DNA from: Arenibacter certesii DSM 19833
GTDB taxonomy: Bacteria; Bacteroidota; Bacteroidia; Flavobacteriales; Flavobacteriaceae
Direction: 5' to 3'
Assembly (NCBI RefSeq): GCF_000429545.1
Contig: NZ_AUCB01000004.1
Coordinates: 62,001 to 126,000 of the forward strand
Length of the DNA: 64,000 bases
Of the stretch, positions 38,018-46,685 are shown one piece after another (the stretch's first letter is position 1; every line of letters begins with the position of its first letter). Made by a program: the position numbers and the translations under genes. The notes below the pieces were generated by a model. The model was not told the origin of the DNA. It worked only from the letters and a program-made list of their open reading frames with translations, and ran no database searches.

Positions 38018-38926
38018 TTATTTATAGGTATAGCTGACAAACGCGAAACGCTTTCCATCGGGTGCCCAAGAGGGAACATTTATGCTGCCTTGACCGCCTA
38101 TAAATTCGCAGAGCGTTCGGATAGTCTTAGTCTTGATGTTGTACAATCGCAATGCCACATTTTTCATTGCCGGATGGGTGCTTCCTTGGTCTTCCAAATA
38201 GGAAATAAAAACAAGGTTATTTCCGTCTGGGGAGGGATGAGGGAACCAGTTAGAGAAGGGGTCGTCTGTAAGTTGTTTGTTATAGGTTCCATCGGCCCTC
38301 ATCCTCCAAATTTCCATTTTTCCCGATTGTACGGAATTGTAATAGATATACTTTCCGTCCGGGGAATATTCGGGACCGTCATCAAGTCCGGCCGAATCGG
38401 TCAACGCAATTTCCTTTCCACCATTAGAAGGGATCGCATAGATATTAAAATGATCGTCGCGTTTAGCTGTATAGATGAGTGTTTTTCCGTCAGGTGACCA
38501 TCCATGCCAAAACGAAGGGGTGTTTTCAGTTACCCTTGTAGGTTCTCCTCCTTCTATCGGAACCGTAAAAATGCAAGAAGTAAGCCATCCATTTTTCCCA
38601 TCTTCCACATTATGACTCAGGGCTAATGTCTTACCATCTGGCGAAATACCATGATCATTATTGCATCTATTGGCGAAGCCTGTATTGATTCGCTCTTTTT
38701 CTCCATCCAAAGAGATTTTAAATAGACTGCCCTCTTGGTTGATGACGAAGTAATTCCCGTCATTGCTCCAGTTCGGAGCTTCAAAATGAGCATCTTCAGA
38801 TAAAACAACGGAGCGTTTATTGGTCTCAATATCGTAAATTTCGAGGGTAGAGACAACATCCGTGCTTTGTGCGTAGATGGATGATATAGTTGATAAGGTG
38901 AATAAGGCCTGAAAAAGGTTTTTCAT
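38018..38926 (-). CDS. Secreted TolB-like PD40 beta-propeller protein
   Basis: A 302-residue protein with a signal peptide ending near SIYAQ. At least five WD40-like PD40 repeats are seen, each with SPDGK or a variant: GISPDGKTLALSHN, GWSPDGKTLIYTAK, EYSPDGKYIYYNSV, HPSPDGNNLVFISY and SWAPDGKRFAFVSY. Such propellers bind proteins or glycans in the periplasm or at the surface. It lacks the N-terminal domain of TolB and there are no tol genes nearby, so it is a relative and not TolB itself. A long open frame on the opposite strand is a shadow. Confidence 0.88.
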   Translation of the reverse strand: MKNLFQALFTLSTISSIYAQSTDVVSTLEIYDIETNKRSVVLSEDAHFEAPNWSNDGNYFVINQEGSLFKISLDGEKERINTGFANRCNNDHGISPDGKTLALSHNVEDGKNGWLTSCIFTVPIEGGEPTRVTENTPSFWHGWSPDGKTLIYTAKRDDHFNIYAIPSNGGKEIALTDSAGLDDGPEYSPDGKYIYYNSVQSGKMEIWRMRADGTYNKQLTDDPFSNWFPHPSPDGNNLVFISYLEDQGSTHPAMKNVALRLYNIKTKTIRTLCEFIGGQGSINVPSWAPDGKRFAFVSYTYK

Positions 38927-39252
38927 AATTATATAGTTCTTTTCGAAAGATATAAAAAAAAGCTCATTACTTTTTTGAGATCTATCCGGGATCTCGACAG
39001 TGTTGACGTTGTCTTTCCTGATAAAGCTCCGCTTTGAAAATCACCAAAAGATAACAAATGCATCGGCATAATCCTTCAATGCAAAAATAAAAGCTTTTAG
39101 GGCACAGTTCAGAGGCGTAAGGAATACGAAATTCTTCCTCTTTAGGTTCACTCAACTATTTGCATAAATATTCAAATACCCAAAAATTGGACTTGATCCG
39201 GTTTTATTCCCTTTCGAAAGCATTTTGCTTTGAAGTTCCTAAAAACACAAAA

Positions 39253-39271
39253 CCACGCTCTAGGAGCGTGG
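39253..39271 (-). terminator. Intrinsic terminator downstream of tRNA-Arg
   Basis: The perfect 8-bp arms CCACGCTC (39253-39260) and GAGCGTGG (39264-39271) flank a 3-nt loop. On the minus strand they are followed by TTTTGTGTTTTT, placed directly after the tRNA 3' end. Confidence 0.85.
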
Positions 39272-39285
39272 TTTCTTAAGTGATG

Positions 39286-39359
39286 TGACCTCGACAGGAT
39301 TCAAACCTGTAACCTTCTGAGCCGTAATCAGATGCGCTATTCAGTTGCGCCACGAGGCC
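39286..39359 (-). tRNA. tRNA-Arg (anticodon ACG)
   Basis: A complete 74-nt cloverleaf can be folded by hand. It has a 7-bp acceptor stem GGCCTCG/CGAGGTC with one G-U pair, a D arm with GCGC/GCGC, an anticodon stem TCTGA/TCAGA around the loop TTACGGC (anticodon ACG), a 5-nt variable loop, and a T arm ACAGG/CCTGT with the loop TTTGAAT. The CCA end is not encoded (ACA follows). It decodes CGU, and CGC/CGA through inosine. Confidence 0.95.
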
Positions 39360-39444
39360 GATTGAAATAAAACTAAATTGCTTTGTTTCGGGCTGCAAAT
39401 ATATTTCTTTTTAATTTTACAGCAAAATAACCCACACGAAAAAA

Positions 39445-39957
39445 ATGAATTTTAAAAATTATATAAGAAACGTATCCGATTTCCCCGAAAAAGGCATTGT
39501 TTTTAAGGATATAACACCATTATTGCAAGATTCTATAGCATTAGCTGCAGCCAAGAATGCATTATTGCAAATGCTGGGCGATAATACGGTCGATAAAGTG
39601 GTGGGAATGGAAAGTAGAGGGTTTTTCTTCGCTCCAATGCTTGCCATTGATTTAAATGCCGGATTTGTGCCAGTTAGGAAACCAGGGAAATTACCTTTTT
39701 CTAAAATTAGCGAAACTTATTCCTTGGAATATGGGGAAGATGTTCTAGAAATGCATTCAGATGCCATCTCAAAAGGGGATAAGGTCCTTATTCACGATGA
39801 TGTGCTGGCTACTGGCGGTACTGCCAGTGCAGTATGTAAACTAGTGGAGCGGTTAGGGGGAGAGATTGTGCAATGTAATTTTTTATTGGAACTGCAATTT
39901 TTAAATGGGGCCGAAAAGTTAGCAGGTTACCCCATTGCTTCTCTGATGAAATTTTAG
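39445..39957 (+). CDS. apt: Adenine phosphoribosyltransferase
   Basis: A 170-residue type I phosphoribosyltransferase of standard length. The N-terminal NVSDFPEKGIVFKDITPLL and the MESRGFFFAPMLA segment are diagnostic of APRT. The PRPP-binding loop VLIHDDVLATGGTA is at about residues 115-128. It salvages adenine to AMP in the cytoplasm. It stands alone between the tRNA-Arg gene and the convergent small gene. Confidence 0.97.
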   Translation: MNFKNYIRNVSDFPEKGIVFKDITPLLQDSIALAAAKNALLQMLGDNTVDKVVGMESRGFFFAPMLAIDLNAGFVPVRKPGKLPFSKISETYSLEYGEDVLEMHSDAISKGDKVLIHDDVLATGGTASAVCKLVERLGGEIVQCNFLLELQFLNGAEKLAGYPIASLMKF

Positions 39958-39975
39958 GGAAAAGGAGAAAGCGCC

Positions 39976-40131
39976 CTAATCCAATGCATTGGTAGTAACA
40001 TAATACCGCCATCCAATAATTGCCATTTGCCATTTGCTGGCTTTGGCAAGATCTAATTTTTTCCTGGTAAATGAAGGCAATATAACCTTATTGATTTTGG
40101 CCAAAATCTTAAATAAATTCTTCTTCATCAT
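39976..40131 (-). CDS. Small basic flavobacterial protein (51 aa)
   Basis: A short frame of 51 codons from ATG at 40131 (or 40128, as two Met codons are adjacent) encodes a Lys/Arg-rich protein with segments KILAKINKVILPSFTRKKLD and WQMAIIGWRYYVTTNALD. I recognise this as a short protein present widely in Flavobacteriaceae, often annotated as SsrA-binding protein, although it is far shorter than SmpB and that name is probably wrong. The function is unknown. Its stop lies 19 nt from the apt stop, in convergent orientation. Confidence 0.8.
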   Translation of the reverse strand: MMKKNLFKILAKINKVILPSFTRKKLDLAKASKWQMAIIGWRYYVTTNALD

Positions 40132-40305
40132 TGCTTAATTAGGGTACGTATTGTTTCATCAACTATATAGTCTGTATACTAGCTAGTTGCAAATATAGTG
40201 ACATAGATGGAACAAAACAGCCTGTTCTAGAATTCTCAATTGGATTGGCGTAATTTTAATATTTGTTTGGGTTAATAAAACACGGGCAAAACATAATGAG
40301 ATTAT

Positions 40306-40313
40306 TATATTTG
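40306..40313 (+). promoter_or_regulatory. Candidate -7 element (TAnnTTTG) for the exchanger gene
   Basis: TATATTTG fits the consensus exactly and ends only 16 nt before the ATG at 40330, implying a very short leader. No clear -33 element is seen. Confidence 0.4.
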
Positions 40314-40329
40314 TGTCAAATTTTTTTGG

Positions 40330-41268
40330 ATGCAAGATATTCTCTTTATAATCGGTGGTTTAGTATTGTTGATTCTCGGTGGTAATTGGCTTTTAAAAGC
40401 GGCGGTAGCTATGTCGTTGCGATTGAATATCCCTAAAATTGTAATCGGGATGACCGTGGTGTCTTTTGCCACTTCGGCCCCAGAATTAATAGTGAGTATA
40501 AACGCTGCCTTGGAGGGATTCCCCGATTTGGCTCTGGGAAATGTAGTCGGTTCTAATATCGCTAACCTGGGACTGGTGCTAGGGATAACCATAATCTTGT
40601 CTAATATAGATGTTAATAGGAGTTTTTATGTCACGGATTGGCCCGTTATGATGTTCGCTTCTGCCTTGTTTTTTGGGTTCATTTATTTTGATGGTGAAAT
40701 TCAACGTTATGAGGGGCTTGCAATGATGGTATTGCTATTCTTGTTTTTGTTATATCTATTGAGATTTCAGAAAACTGCAGTGGTAGATGAAATGCCAGAA
40801 GATGATTTGCCATTGCCACTTTATAAACTGCTTTTGTACTTGGTTATTGGAGGTGCAGCCTTATGGGGAGGATCTGAGTTGTTGATCCAAGGAGCCGTAG
40901 GTCTGGCTACATATTATGGGGTTAGTGAGCGAATAATTGCGATAACCATTGTATCTGTAGGGACCAGTATTCCGGAACTGGCAGCCTCGGTAATTGCAGT
41001 TGTAAAAAAGGAAAAAGCCATCTCTTTAGGTAATTTAATCGGTTCCAATATTTTTAATATTTTGGCAGTGTTAGGGATTACAGCAATGATACAACCTATT
41101 AAGGTTATGGATCAGGGATTGTTGTCTAGTGATATTTTCTGGATGTTGGGCATATCGTTCCTATTGTTGCCATTAGTATTTTTTCCTCAAAGAATGCGAC
41201 TGGGGTGGAAAGAAGGAGTAATTCTACTTGGGAGCTATGCAGTGTTTTTGTATGTCACCCTTATCTAA
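40330..41268 (+). CDS. Calcium/sodium antiporter of the CaCA family
   Basis: A 312-residue membrane protein with about ten helices in two inverted halves. Each half carries an alpha-repeat: SFATSAPELIVS with GNVVGSNIANLGLVLG in the first, and SVGTSIPELAASV with GNLIGSNIFNILAVLG in the second. These are the ion-binding motifs of YrbG-like Ca2+/cation exchangers. It should export Ca2+ in exchange for Na+ or H+ across the inner membrane. It is transcribed alone. Confidence 0.95.
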   Translation: MQDILFIIGGLVLLILGGNWLLKAAVAMSLRLNIPKIVIGMTVVSFATSAPELIVSINAALEGFPDLALGNVVGSNIANLGLVLGITIILSNIDVNRSFYVTDWPVMMFASALFFGFIYFDGEIQRYEGLAMMVLLFLFLLYLLRFQKTAVVDEMPEDDLPLPLYKLLLYLVIGGAALWGGSELLIQGAVGLATYYGVSERIIAITIVSVGTSIPELAASVIAVVKKEKAISLGNLIGSNIFNILAVLGITAMIQPIKVMDQGLLSSDIFWMLGISFLLLPLVFFPQRMRLGWKEGVILLGSYAVFLYVTLI

Positions 41269-41410
41269 AATCTTCTCATGGTTTTTAGTGGTGAATTTTC
41301 AAATCTTCTTTAAGATAGTAACTTTTACAGTTGGAAAGTAATTTTCAGGAATAGATAGTGAAGGTTTTTGTAGGTATTGGCCAGAAAGCCTTATAAATGT
41401 GCATAAATAA

Positions 41411-41436
41411 AGCCGCTACATTATATAATAGCGGCT
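41411..41436. terminator. Hairpin terminator between exchanger and glutamine synthetase II
   Basis: Arms AGCCGCTA (41411-41418) and TAGCGGCT (41429-41436) make a perfect 8-bp stem between two convergent genes. T runs on either side allow use from both directions. Confidence 0.75.
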
Positions 41437-41455
41437 CTCTTATATATATTTATTA

Positions 41456-42484
41456 CTAGGATAATTGAGGCTCTAGAACAGCAGAATTTACTGTTTGGAT
41501 AATTCTTCCTGCAATTTTATATGGATCTCCGTTAGATGCTGGTCTACGGTCTTCCAAATACCCTTTCCATCCGTTGGAGACCGTGTAAATCGGAATTCTA
41601 AGAGAAGCACCTCTATCAGATATTCCATAGGAAAAATCGTGAATGGATGCGGTTTCGTGTTTTCCAGTCAAACGTTGGTCGTTAAATGCCCCGTATACGG
41701 CAATATGTTCTTTTACAACGGGTCTAAAAGCTTCACATATTTTTTCGTATACCTCTTTTGATCCACACGTTCTTAAGGTGGTATTGGAGAAATTGGCATG
41801 CATACCAGAACCGTTCCAATCGGTGTCGCCAAGAGGTTTGGGGTGGTATTCTATATAGTAATCATACTTCTCTGTTAGGCGATCCAATAAATAACGTGCT
41901 ATCCATATTTCGTCTCCGGCTTTTTTGGCACCTTTGGCAAACAATTGAAATTCCCATTGTCCGCAAGCCACCTCTTGATTAATGCCTTCGAAATTTAAAC
42001 CCGCTTTTATGCAGGCATCGGCATGTTCTTCTACGAGTTCCCGACCATGGGTGTTTAATCCGCCTACGGAACAGTAATACATTCCTTGGGGTTTTGGATA
42101 TCCTCCTCTTGGGAATCCTAAAGGAAGTTCTGTTTTTACATCCATAATAAAGTACTCCTGCTCAAACCCAAACCAAAAATCGTCATTGTCATCGTCAATT
42201 TTAGATCTCGCGTTGGATGCATGTGGTGAGCCATCAGGATTCATAACTTCGGTCATTACCAACCAGCCGTCAGTACGATCTGGATCTGGGTAGATGGCTA
42301 CCGGTTGTAGTACGCAGTCGGACAAATTGCCATCTGCTTGTCTGGTAGAACTTCCGTCAAAAGACCAAATTGGGCAGTCTTCTAACGTACCATTGAAATC
42401 TTCTACTACCTTGGTTTTACTTCTCATGTTTTGGGTGGGTTCGTACCCATCCAGCCAAATATATTCTAATTTAGACTTGCCCAT
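41456..42484 (-). CDS. Type II (eukaryote-like) glutamine synthetase
   Basis: The 342-residue length and sequence fit GSII, not the longer GSI. Motifs include WSFDGSSTRQADG, the metal and glutamate-binding FGFEQEYFIMD, GINQEVACGQWEFQ, and the SGMHANFSN ATP/ammonium segment. It makes glutamine from glutamate, ammonia and ATP in the cytoplasm. It is divergently arranged with the GSIII gene across a 194-nt gap, so the two ammonium-assimilation enzymes may share control sequences. No regulator gene is next to them. Confidence 0.95.
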   Translation of the reverse strand: MGKSKLEYIWLDGYEPTQNMRSKTKVVEDFNGTLEDCPIWSFDGSSTRQADGNLSDCVLQPVAIYPDPDRTDGWLVMTEVMNPDGSPHASNARSKIDDDNDDFWFGFEQEYFIMDVKTELPLGFPRGGYPKPQGMYYCSVGGLNTHGRELVEEHADACIKAGLNFEGINQEVACGQWEFQLFAKGAKKAGDEIWIARYLLDRLTEKYDYYIEYHPKPLGDTDWNGSGMHANFSNTTLRTCGSKEVYEKICEAFRPVVKEHIAVYGAFNDQRLTGKHETASIHDFSYGISDRGASLRIPIYTVSNGWKGYLEDRRPASNGDPYKIAGRIIQTVNSAVLEPQLS

Positions 42485-42655
42485 AATATCTTTTTTTGGT
42501 TTTAATTAGATTATCAAATTTACGTTTTTTATTAAAACACCCTTTTATTTGGAGGGGTTATTTTAAAAAAAGACACGATTTTTATTTTGACCCCCTATTT
42601 TTTAAGGGTGTAATATTATATTTTGTTTTTTAGGTGGTTTATTTTAGGGATTTGC

Positions 42656-42663
42656 TATTTTTG
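42656..42663 (+). promoter_or_regulatory. Candidate -7 element (TAnnTTTG) for GSIII
   Basis: TATTTTTG fits the consensus and ends 15 nt before the GSIII ATG, implying a leader of under about 10 nt. No clear -33 TTG is seen at 19-21 nt upstream. Confidence 0.4.
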
Positions 42664-42678
42664 TAAAAAAAATAATAG

Positions 42679-44865
42679 ATGTCAAAACAAAGGTTTACTG
42701 CCATTGGCCGTAGTAATAAGCGGAATAGGATAGAGATTAAGGAGAAGGCAAGACGCTCAGAGTATTTTGGAATGAATGTTTTTAATGAGGAGAAAATGAG
42801 GCAGTTCCTAACTCAGGAAGCTTTTGACCAAATTAAAGCATCGGTAAATTCAGGTACTAAGATAGATCGTAAAATTGCAGATCAGGTTGCTGAGGGCATG
42901 AAAGCCTGGGCGATTTCCATGGGGGCTACGCATTATACACATTGGTTTCAGCCCTTAACCAATGCTACTGCAGAAAAACATGATGCCTTTTTTGATCTAA
43001 CGTTAGATGGAAAGGCGATGGAGAAGTTTGGCGGTGGACAATTGGTGCAACAAGAGTCCGATGCATCTAGTTTTCCTAATGGTGGTATCAGAAATACTTT
43101 TGAAGCTAGGGGTTATACGGCATGGGATCCTACTTCACCGGCATTCCTTTATGGTGCTACATTATGTATCCCGACTATTTTTGTGGCATATACCGGAGAG
43201 GCTTTAGATAACAAGGCACCGTTATTAAGGGCTTTGAATGCCATGGATGAGGCAGCGACGGCAGTAGCAAAATATTTTGATAAGAGTGTAACCAAAGTGA
43301 ATGCTACCTTAGGATGGGAGCAAGAATATTTTTTGGTAGATAAGGCATTGGGGTATTCTCGTCCAGATATAAGTCTTACTGGAAGGACACTTATAGGGCA
43401 GTCTGCGGCTAAAGGGCAGCAGTTAGACGACCATTATTTTGGTGTTATCCCAATTCGGGTGCTAAACTTTATGAAAGAATTGGAGAAGGAATGTACTAAA
43501 TTGGGAATCCCAGTTAAAGCTCGTCATAACGAGGTGGCTCCAAATCAATTTGAGCTTGCTCCAATATTTGAAGAGACCAATTTAGCGGTAGACCACAACC
43601 TTCTGCTAATGGATGTAATGGAGAAAGTATCTGATAAGCATAACTTTAAAGTGCTCTTTCATGAAAAGCCATTTGCAGGAATTAACGGCTCTGGGAAACA
43701 CAACAACTGGTCCTTGGCTACCAATACTGGTGTAAATCTTTTAAGCCCTGGGTCTACCCCAATGAAGAATTTACAGTTCTTAACCTTCTTTGTGAATACT
43801 ATTAAAGCGGTAGATACCTATGAGGAATTGTTGAGATCCTCCATTGCTTCTGCTAGTAATGATCACCGATTAGGATCTAGCGAGGCACCCCCTGCTATTC
43901 TATCAATTTTTATAGGAGATCAATTAAATAAAGTGCTTAATGAATTGGAAGGGGTTACTAATGGAAAATTATCGCCAGAAGAAAAAACTGACCTCAAGCT
44001 AAACGTAGTGGGTAAAATTCCAGAAATATTGCTAGACAATACCGATAGGAACCGTACCTCTCCTTTTGCCTTTACCGGTAATAAGTTTGAAATGAGGGGA
44101 GTTGGCTCCAAAGCCAATTGTGCTAAACCAATGATGGTGCTGAATACTATAGTGGCTAAGCAATTGCAAATCTTTAAGAAAGAAGTAGATGCCTTAATAG
44201 AGAAGAAAGGGCTAAAGAAAGACGAGGCTATATTTAATGTATTGAGGGAATATATAAAAACTTCCAAGAGAATTAGGTTTGAAGGTGATGGGTATAGCGA
44301 AGCTTGGGAAAAAGAAGCCGAAGCAAGAGGACTTAGTAACAATAAGAATACCCCAAGTGCTCTTCAGGTGCTAACTTCTAAAGAAAGTATTTCGCTCTTT
44401 AAATCCATGAATGTGCTGAGTGATGTGGAGGTGAGAATGCGCCAAGAGGTGGAGTTGGAAGAGTATATTCTGCATATCCAAATAGAAGGTAGGGTGTTTA
44501 ATGAGTTGATTTACAGTTATATTATTCCTGCAGCCGTGAAATATCAAAATAAATTAGTGCAAAATATAAACGGTTTAAAGTCAATTTATGGGGATAGCTA
44601 TAAGAAAATGGCGGCGAGTCAATTGGATATAGTTTCACGTATATCTCAACATATGGAGGTTATAAAAGAAAAGACGGATGCCATGGTTGAAGAGCGTAAG
44701 AAAGCTAATAAAATGGTGGACGTAAACAAAAAAGCCTATGCTTATTGTGATAAAGTGAGGGTTCATTTTGATGAAATCCGTTACCATTGCGATAAATTAG
44801 AGCGATTAGTGGGCGATGAATATTGGCCTTTGGCTAAATATAGAGAGCTTCTTTTTATTAAATAA
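42679..44865 (+). CDS. glnN: Type III glutamine synthetase
   Basis: The 728-residue protein has the length and motifs of GSIII: MGATHYTHWFQPLT near the N-terminus, LGWEQEYFLVD, VKARHNEVAPNQFELAPIFEE, and FAGINGSGKHNNWS. GSIII forms large dodecamers and is typical of Bacteroidota and cyanobacteria. It assimilates ammonium into glutamine. A hairpin terminator follows at 44891-44918. It lies head-to-head with the GSII gene. Confidence 0.96.
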   Translation: MSKQRFTAIGRSNKRNRIEIKEKARRSEYFGMNVFNEEKMRQFLTQEAFDQIKASVNSGTKIDRKIADQVAEGMKAWAISMGATHYTHWFQPLTNATAEKHDAFFDLTLDGKAMEKFGGGQLVQQESDASSFPNGGIRNTFEARGYTAWDPTSPAFLYGATLCIPTIFVAYTGEALDNKAPLLRALNAMDEAATAVAKYFDKSVTKVNATLGWEQEYFLVDKALGYSRPDISLTGRTLIGQSAAKGQQLDDHYFGVIPIRVLNFMKELEKECTKLGIPVKARHNEVAPNQFELAPIFEETNLAVDHNLLLMDVMEKVSDKHNFKVLFHEKPFAGINGSGKHNNWSLATNTGVNLLSPGSTPMKNLQFLTFFVNTIKAVDTYEELLRSSIASASNDHRLGSSEAPPAILSIFIGDQLNKVLNELEGVTNGKLSPEEKTDLKLNVVGKIPEILLDNTDRNRTSPFAFTGNKFEMRGVGSKANCAKPMMVLNTIVAKQLQIFKKEVDALIEKKGLKKDEAIFNVLREYIKTSKRIRFEGDGYSEAWEKEAEARGLSNNKNTPSALQVLTSKESISLFKSMNVLSDVEVRMRQEVELEEYILHIQIEGRVFNELIYSYIIPAAVKYQNKLVQNINGLKSIYGDSYKKMAASQLDIVSRISQHMEVIKEKTDAMVEERKKANKMVDVNKKAYAYCDKVRVHFDEIRYHCDKLERLVGDEYWPLAKYRELLFIK

Positions 44866-44890
44866 TACCTCTTTTTAAAGGAGTTGAATT

Positions 44891-44919
44891 AAAAGCCCAT
44901 TATTAATGGGCTTTTTTTT
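44891..44919 (+). terminator. Rho-independent terminator after GSIII
   Basis: A hairpin built from AGCCCAT and ATGGGCT is followed by eight T residues, 26 nt after the GSIII stop and directly before the next promoter element. Confidence 0.85.
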
Positions 44920-44930
44920 GTGGAATCTGC

Positions 44931-44938
44931 TATTTTTG
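44931..44938 (+). promoter_or_regulatory. Candidate -7 element (TAnnTTTG) for purM
   Basis: TATTTTTG ends 16 nt before the ATG at 44955, the same layout as upstream of the exchanger and GSIII genes. Confidence 0.4.
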
Positions 44939-44954
44939 TCCCAAACTTTTGATC

Positions 44955-46133
44955 ATGGGTTCATCTAATAGTAAACGATACAGTCAAAGAGGTGTTTCTG
45001 CCTCCAAGGAAGACGTGCACAATGCGATAAAAAATATAGATAAAGGACTGTTTCCACAGGCTTTTTGTAAAATAGTTCCCGATTATCTTACTAATGATGA
45101 AGATCATTGCTTGGTAATGCATGCGGATGGAGCGGGCACAAAATCTTCTTTGGCATATATGTATTGGAAGGAGACAGGAGACCTTTCCGTTTGGAAGGGA
45201 ATTGCCCAAGACGCCTTAATCATGAATATAGATGATTTGATCTGTGTAGGGGCTACGGACAATATTATGTTGTCTTCCACCATAGGAAGAAATAAAAACT
45301 TAATCCCCGGGGAGGTGCTTTCTGCAATCATCAACGGTACAGAAGAATTGATTTCTGATTTGGCAAACCACGGAATTACTATTCATTCTACTGGAGGGGA
45401 GACCGCTGATGTTGGCGATTTAGTGCGTACTATTATTGTGGATTCCACAGTTACCGCAAGGATGAAAAGAAGTGAGGTAATAGATAACGCCAATATTAGG
45501 GAAGGGGATGTTATAGTAGGTTTGGCTTCTTTTGGACAAGCAACTTATGAAGATGAGTACAACGGAGGGATGGGCAGCAATGGACTCACCTCTGCAAGGC
45601 ATGATGTGTTTTCTAAATACCTAGCGGAAAAATATCCAGAAAGTTTTGATGCTTCTGTTCCTGAAGAGCTCGTTTATTCTGGAAATGTGAAGCTAACGGA
45701 TTCCGTGCCCAATTCACCCTTGGATGCGGGGAAATTGGTATTGTCGCCCACACGTACTTATGCACCAATAGTAAAAAAGATTTTAAATAAATTCGGTGCT
45801 CGGGATATTCATGGTATGATCCATTGTAGTGGAGGGGCGCAGACAAAAATTCTTCATTTTATAGATAGTTTACATGTTATAAAAGATACTATGTTTCCCA
45901 TTCCCCCGCTCTTTAAATTAATTCAAGAGCAATCAGGAACGGATTGGAAAGAAATGTATCAAGTCTTTAATTGTGGTCATCGATTGGAACTCTATGTAAA
46001 CCCAAACAGTGCGAAGGAAATTATTGCTATTTCGGAAAGTTTTGGAGTAGAGGCTAAAATCGTAGGAAGGGTAGAGGCTAGTTCCGATAAAAAACTCACG
46101 ATTAAAAGCGAGTTTGGCACTTTTGATTATTAG
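44955..46133 (+). CDS. purM: Phosphoribosylformylglycinamidine cyclo-ligase (AIR synthase), Bacteroidota-type
   Basis: The ATG at 44955 gives 392 residues; an in-frame TTG six nucleotides upstream is less likely. The PurM/AIR-synthase fold is visible from VMHADGAGTKSSLAY, HSTGGETADVGDLV and the GLASFGQATYE segment. It catalyses ring closure of FGAM to AIR in purine synthesis. It is longer than the E. coli enzyme (about 345 residues), as is usual in Bacteroidota. It is preceded by a terminator and its own -7-like element. Confidence 0.9.
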   Translation: MGSSNSKRYSQRGVSASKEDVHNAIKNIDKGLFPQAFCKIVPDYLTNDEDHCLVMHADGAGTKSSLAYMYWKETGDLSVWKGIAQDALIMNIDDLICVGATDNIMLSSTIGRNKNLIPGEVLSAIINGTEELISDLANHGITIHSTGGETADVGDLVRTIIVDSTVTARMKRSEVIDNANIREGDVIVGLASFGQATYEDEYNGGMGSNGLTSARHDVFSKYLAEKYPESFDASVPEELVYSGNVKLTDSVPNSPLDAGKLVLSPTRTYAPIVKKILNKFGARDIHGMIHCSGGAQTKILHFIDSLHVIKDTMFPIPPLFKLIQEQSGTDWKEMYQVFNCGHRLELYVNPNSAKEIIAISESFGVEAKIVGRVEASSDKKLTIKSEFGTFDY

Positions 46134-46685
46134 GTAGCAGCATTCTCTTATTTCTGGCTTTTTTAAATTTATAATAAAGTATGGTGGTAATGCAAAAATC
46201 TAATTTTCGGGAACGCTAGGTTAGGGGGGAGAGTTCCTATCGCTCTAACCTAGGGCTTCATTTTACATGAAGGTTTCGCCTCTTATTAATTATGGAAGCT
46301 TTGTACAGTTAGATGTAATTGTTGACTAAGGCGCTAAGGAGGCATAAGGTTTGTATTAAATAGACCATTTTTTGTTGAGTAGGTTAAAAAAGCCGCTTAG
46401 TGGAATTGGTGATTTTTTCGATATGAACTGGTGGTTCTCAATAGTAATTAAGCGGTATGTTTATCAATAATATACTGTTGAAGTTTTAAAAATCAGCGGA
46501 GGGAAATTAAATTAAGTCTTTTAAACAAATTTATACATTATATTAGCTTCTTATTCATGATGTTCGCTAGCCCTTAAGGTCGATTTTTATTCTTTGGTAG
46601 ATTAAATTGATGCTACTGTAGACTTTTGTCATCAATATAGGATCAATTCCATTAGTTTGGTAATCATTGCCTAATTATATCTTTA
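46134..46685. other. Non-coding gap with a hairpin
   Basis: This 552-nt gap has no gene I can support. It contains a perfect 9-bp inverted repeat, CTAGGTTAG (46216-46224) and CTAACCTAG (46245-46253), around a 20-nt loop. This could be a weak terminator or an RNA structure. Confidence 0.4.

Noticed and set aside
37970-38497. Plus-strand frame of 175 codons
   Set aside because: It lies opposite the PD40 propeller gene, whose repeats and signal peptide are clear. The plus-strand product has no recognisable features, so it is a shadow.
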